From: Firmicutes bacterium UBA6113
GTDB lineage: Bacteria > Bacillota > Clostridia > Tissierellales > Sedimentibacteraceae
Assembly (NCBI GenBank): GCA_002422545.1
Contig: DIWF01000036.1
Location: 1 to 64,000 of the forward strand
DNA length: 64,000 nt
Direction: 5' to 3'
Below, piece by piece: positions 61,233 to 64,000 of the stretch. Below the pieces are notes generated by a model. The model had not been told where the DNA came from, did no database searches, and worked only from the letters and a program-made list of their open reading frames with translations. How positions within the stretch are numbered: position 1 is the stretch's first letter; each line of letters starts with the position of its first letter. The position numbers and the translations under genes are program-made.

Positions 61233-61772
61233 TTATTTTCTGTCAAAAAATACATTTTTAGGCCCTACATACAAAGGAATCCCGTAAATAATTTTTACAT
61301 CTTCCCCGAGCAGTTTAAGTTCAACCGCAGCAACTCCTACAGAATGCATTATTCTGTTATCAATTCTTTCATCCATTGCTACACTTGCTGCGGAACCTAC
61401 AGCTATACCTAAGTCTCCTGTATTTAAGGCGCATGGAGCTTTAGTATGTTTTAGTTTTTCCTCGCAATTTTCAAATCCGCAATATCCACAGTATTTAATT
61501 CCAAGTGGTTTAATCCTTGTCCCAAGCAATACAACAATGTGGGAACTTAAAATATTTTGTGCATCCCTTAAGAAATATTCTGGCCCTTTGCCTACATTAA
61601 CCAGTTCCTTAAGCTTATCAGACAGCTTTAAAATAGTATCTCCTTCAGCAATTGCTATTTCAATATTGTCAATTCCTTTGGCCTTTGGTGCAGTCCGTGC
61701 TGCAGTCATCATTTTTTCAGCAGTCCTTCTTAAAACATCATTTCTGATTTCAGTTTCATTTACAATAGCCAT
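61233..61772 (-). CDS. DUF2148 ferredoxin-like protein
   Basis: Cytoplasmic protein of 179 residues of unknown function. It contains cysteine-rich segments typical of the DUF2148 (UPF0305-like ferredoxin domain) family, KYCGYCGFENCEEK followed by KAPCALNTGDLGIAVGSAAS; the four cysteines probably bind an iron-sulfur cluster. MDERIDNRIMHSVGVAA is another conserved stretch. These proteins are common in anaerobes and often lie beside redox or corrinoid enzymes. Here it is first in a two-gene unit with lplA, which suggests a part in lipoate or redox handling, as an inference. AAAGGAG lies five bases before the ATG. Confidence 0.85.
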   Translation of the reverse strand: MAIVNETEIRNDVLRRTAEKMMTAARTAPKAKGIDNIEIAIAEGDTILKLSDKLKELVNVGKGPEYFLRDAQNILSSHIVVLLGTRIKPLGIKYCGYCGFENCEEKLKHTKAPCALNTGDLGIAVGSAASVAMDERIDNRIMHSVGVAAVELKLLGEDVKIIYGIPLYVGPKNVFFDRK

Positions 61773-61805
61773 AAAAACTCCTTTTGATACATGTAAACTA
61801 ATGTC

Positions 61806-61821
61806 AGCACAATTAGTGCCA
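61806..61821 (-). promoter_or_regulatory. Possible sigma-54 promoter of DUF2148-lplA
   Basis: On the minus strand TGGCACTAATTGTGCT keeps the invariant GG and GC at the right spacing, but the -12 reads GTGCT instead of TTGCT. The same bases form a GCAC/GTGC dyad. Position (about 22 bases of leader) is suitable; no activator-type dyad is seen upstream. Confidence 0.5.
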
Positions 61822-62090
61822 GCAAGTTTTAAAAATTATACAGTAAAACCGATAAAACTTCAAGAACATATTTAATGATAATTATAAGTCAATAAATTAA
61901 CCAACGCTGATGCACCAAATAATTTGATATTTATGTATGAATGAATCTATGTAAAATAGTAAATTACTTATTTATTCATTTATGGTTTTTTATGCTAATT
62001 TTTTTTGATTTATTAATGCTAATATTTTGTAATTATTTGTTAAAACTCTCAAATTTCAAAGAATATTCAATTGTCGAAATTATAGATATC
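61822..62090. other. AT-rich intergenic region
   Basis: No gene, repeat or riboswitch was recognised. Short hydrophobic open stretches on the plus strand (61941-62135) lack a ribosome site and are judged not coding. Confidence 0.4.
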
Positions 62091-62119
62091 TTGATATTTA
62101 TTGCAATTTATGTTAATAT
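62091..62119 (+). promoter_or_regulatory. Possible sigma-A promoter of the DUF4886 gene
   Basis: TTGATA (62091-62096), 17 bases, TAATAT (62114-62119), about 50 bases before the start codon. Confidence 0.5.
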
Positions 62120-62169
62120 TATGATAATTCTATAACTTTAATATGCATAGGTAGTGACGGGGGGTAAAA

Positions 62170-63636
62170 ATGAAAAAAAGAATATTAACAGCATTATTAG
62201 CATTGATGATAATGCTTACGGTAGTATTGCCATCAAACGCATACGGATTAAGCTGGGATTTAACAGATCAGACAAAATTCATGCAGATAGCATTGAATGA
62301 TATATTTGGGTTTGCGGATGCTACAGATTTGATAATCGACAAGCCTGGAACTAAAATTGAAAACAAAGTTTACAACAACATTTACATAACCAAAAATGTA
62401 AAAAACGGAAAAACAGATTTGCGCAATGTTGTTGTAACAGGTGGATTGTTTGTTGAAGGAACCGGACAAAATTCAGTCTTAATCGAAAACTCGAAAGTAA
62501 AGTGCCTCACAGTGAATAAGGAAGAAGGAACCGCAAAAATAATCGTCAAAGGCAGTACGGGAATTGATGCTGCAAAAATATATTCTGAAACAATTCTAGA
62601 ACAGCAGAGTCTGTCAGGTAATGGTCTTAAAGATATCAGCATTTATAAAGACATTTCTTTGTCTTTAAAAACAGACAAAAAAGTTTCCTGGTCTCTAGAC
62701 AAAAAAATTGCATCTATTAATTCTAGCGGCGAATTTTTGGCAAAAGATCTGGGTGAAGTTATAATTTATGCAAAAAACAGCGGAATAAAATCAGAATTTT
62801 GCAAAATCAAAATTGTTGAGCCTGAAATTCCAACAATTAAGATCCTTGCCATAGGAAACTCATTTTCAAACGATTCATTGAGCATGGTATATGACATTGC
62901 CAAGTCTGCAGGAATTGATGTGATTGCGGCCAACCTTAACTTCAATGGTTGTTCTCTTCAGACACACTGGATTAATGCAAGCAGCAACAACGCATATTAC
63001 ACATATCAAAAATGGACATCCGCCGGCATGAGTCAAAAGCCAAAACAGACTATGAAAACAGCCTTGCTGGATGAAGATTGGGACTACATAATTCTGCAGC
63101 AGTATTCAGGATACTCGGGAATTTATACAACATTTAAGCCGTACCTCAATTACCTTGCTTCATATGTAAAAGAATTGTCTCCAAATGCAAATCTATCATT
63201 GAACATGACTTGGGCATACGCATCTGACAGCAGCCATTCAGACTATGAAAGCTACAGAAGAAACCAGGACACCATGTACAAAGCCATTGCCAAGACATAC
63301 CAGCAGGCAGCTGATGAAAGCAAAATTGATATAATTATTCCCTGCGGAACATCAATTCAAAATGCAAGAACAAATCCATACCTGAAGTCCATAGGCGACG
63401 AACTTACCAGAGATGGTTTCCACTTAAATGAAGAGATGGGAAGGTACATAGCAGGTCTTACAGTCTTTGAAACATTAATTGTAAATGAGGAAAAAATCAA
63501 CAAAGATCTGTATAATGATGTTACATTCATCCCAGGCAAAGACCAGGACAAGAATCTGGTCAAATACGCAAAGAATTCTGTTATGGATGCCGTCAAAAAG
63601 CCTTTTAAAGTAACAGCTTTCAATGTAAAAAAATAA
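62170..63636 (+). CDS. Secreted DUF4886/SGNH-type protein with beta-helix and Big-like domains
   Basis: Secreted or wall-associated protein of 488 residues. A signal peptide (RILTALLALMIMLTVVLPSNAYG) is followed by a repetitive stretch (about 55-140) whose TDLRNVVVTGGLFVEG and NSVLIENSKVK words suggest a short right-handed beta helix. A bacterial Ig-like segment (KKVSWSLDKKIASINSSGEFLAKDLGEVIIYAKNSG, about 172-210) follows. The C-terminal domain (225-430) begins ILAIGNSFSNDSLSMV and ends DGFHLNEEMGRYIAG; this GNSFS...DGxHL pair is the nucleophile and Asp-His of DUF4886, an SGNH-hydrolase relative. It probably removes an ester from a glycan; the substrate is unknown. GGGGGG lies before the ATG. 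No sorting or S-layer motif is seen. Confidence 0.85.
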   Translation: MKKRILTALLALMIMLTVVLPSNAYGLSWDLTDQTKFMQIALNDIFGFADATDLIIDKPGTKIENKVYNNIYITKNVKNGKTDLRNVVVTGGLFVEGTGQNSVLIENSKVKCLTVNKEEGTAKIIVKGSTGIDAAKIYSETILEQQSLSGNGLKDISIYKDISLSLKTDKKVSWSLDKKIASINSSGEFLAKDLGEVIIYAKNSGIKSEFCKIKIVEPEIPTIKILAIGNSFSNDSLSMVYDIAKSAGIDVIAANLNFNGCSLQTHWINASSNNAYYTYQKWTSAGMSQKPKQTMKTALLDEDWDYIILQQYSGYSGIYTTFKPYLNYLASYVKELSPNANLSLNMTWAYASDSSHSDYESYRRNQDTMYKAIAKTYQQAADESKIDIIIPCGTSIQNARTNPYLKSIGDELTRDGFHLNEEMGRYIAGLTVFETLIVNEEKINKDLYNDVTFIPGKDQDKNLVKYAKNSVMDAVKKPFKVTAFNVKK

Positions 63637-63686
63637 CAAAAAGACAAGGCATCTTGTTAATGTCATTAAGTTAAGATAATTACTTA

Positions 63687-63722
63687 AAAGAACAGAGTAT
63701 ATCAAAAACTCTGTTCTTTTTT
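63687..63722 (+). terminator. Terminator after the DUF4886 gene
   Basis: AAAAGAACAGAGT pairs with ACTCTGTTCTTTT across a short loop, followed by TTTAT. Confidence 0.9.
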
Positions 63723-64000
63723 ATGTAATTTTTTAAAAAATAACTTTATGATTTAAACAATCGGCTTTATCTAGATTGCATTGTGCAAACTGTTAATGAA
63801 CAAAACGAATATGATGCAAAATTATTAAATCTTCATTGTTGGAATTTCATATAATTTAACTTCAAGCACTATCAACAGGTGCCAATGTTTTATAAAGGTA
63901 CATATAATAGCATAAATAGGTAAGTTTAGAAGCAGTAGTCTTTGTATGAGTAATAATAATTTAAAGAGAACAAACAATTATAAACATAGATTATGCCGAT
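63723..64000. other. Intergenic, no feature seen
   Basis: About 280 bases of AT-rich DNA up to the window edge. No open frame with a ribosome site, no repeat and no clear promoter was recognised. Confidence 0.4.

Noticed and set aside
61941..62135. Hydrophobic plus-strand open frame of 64 codons before the DUF4886 gene
   Set aside because: No ribosome site, extreme AT bias and overlap with the probable promoter; most likely random.
62100..62170. A c-di-GMP or other riboswitch before the secreted DUF4886 gene
   Set aside because: Only a G-rich ribosome site (GGGGGG) and a probable promoter are present; there is no room or motif for an aptamer.
1..64000. CRISPR arrays, tRNA, rRNA or tmRNA genes
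   Set aside because: No regularly spaced repeats and no cloverleaf-like or conserved RNA gene sequences were recognised by eye; a tRNAscan and Infernal run would be decisive.

Overview
This window is a 64 kb stretch of an AT-rich, low-GC Gram-positive genome. The strong AGGAGG-type ribosome sites, many TTG starts, a cysteine T-box leader, the pcrA-ligA pair, lemA-htpX, an oppABCDF operon with an Xaa-Pro peptidase, three TRAP transporters, a split LysO exporter and several sigma-54 activators suggest an anaerobic, amino-acid- and organic-acid-fermenting member of the Clostridia/Tissierellia (Sedimentibacter-like). That taxonomic guess is inference; no rRNA or tRNA gene was recognised in the window.

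Layout. 0-5 kb: the end of an IS3-type element, cysK-cysE behind a T-box, a NUDIX/CoA pyrophosphatase with a GDT1-type Mn/Ca transporter, an MGDG-synthase-like glycosyltransferase and the C-terminal relic of an RND efflux pump. 5-8 kb: a PLP aminotransferase with a Na+/solute symporter. 8-15.7 kb: the lower half of an aromatic meta-cleavage pathway (C-C hydrolase, hydratase, aldolase, acylating acetaldehyde dehydrogenase) with its own TRAP transporter and IclR regulator, but no ring-cleaving dioxygenase. 16-22.4 kb: an isoaspartyl-dipeptide module (nitrilase-type hydrolase, YfcC carrier, IadA-type amidohydrolase) with a sigma-54 activator and a sigma-54 promoter. 22.5-29.5 kb: pyruvate carboxylase, a phosphatase, split LysO and an orphan kynureninase. 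30-43 kb: lemA-htpX, the peptide-uptake operon, and ligA-pcrA. 43-44 kb: two UspA proteins.

44-62 kb holds the most distinctive locus, all on the minus strand: a ferredoxin-like DUF2148 protein and lipoate ligase, an AAA+ regulator (R1), a four-gene acetoin/2-oxoacid dehydrogenase complex, a beta-hydroxyacid dehydrogenase, a second AAA+ regulator (R2), a TRAP transporter, a PPC/DUF296 protein, a threonine-dehydrogenase-like enzyme and an extra TRAP binding protein. At least four good -24/-12 (sigma-54) promoters lie in front of acoA, R1, dctP3 and the extra dctP, and a weaker one before DUF2148. Three of these carry a 17-bp dyad, TGCNNA-N5-TNAGCA, at upstream-activator distance. R2 has all the residues of a working sigma-54 activator. 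R1 has lost the sigma-54 contact loop, both Walker B acids and one of the paired arginines, yet keeps its sensor and DNA-binding domains, so it looks like a catalytically dead regulator encoded inside the regulon it may modulate. The last gene (62-63.6 kb, plus strand) encodes a secreted DUF4886/SGNH-type protein.

Two families of small repeats were also seen: a GC-rich REP-like element in two opposed copies 23 kb apart, and a palindrome-rich unit bounded by 12-bp direct repeats inside the cysK leader.
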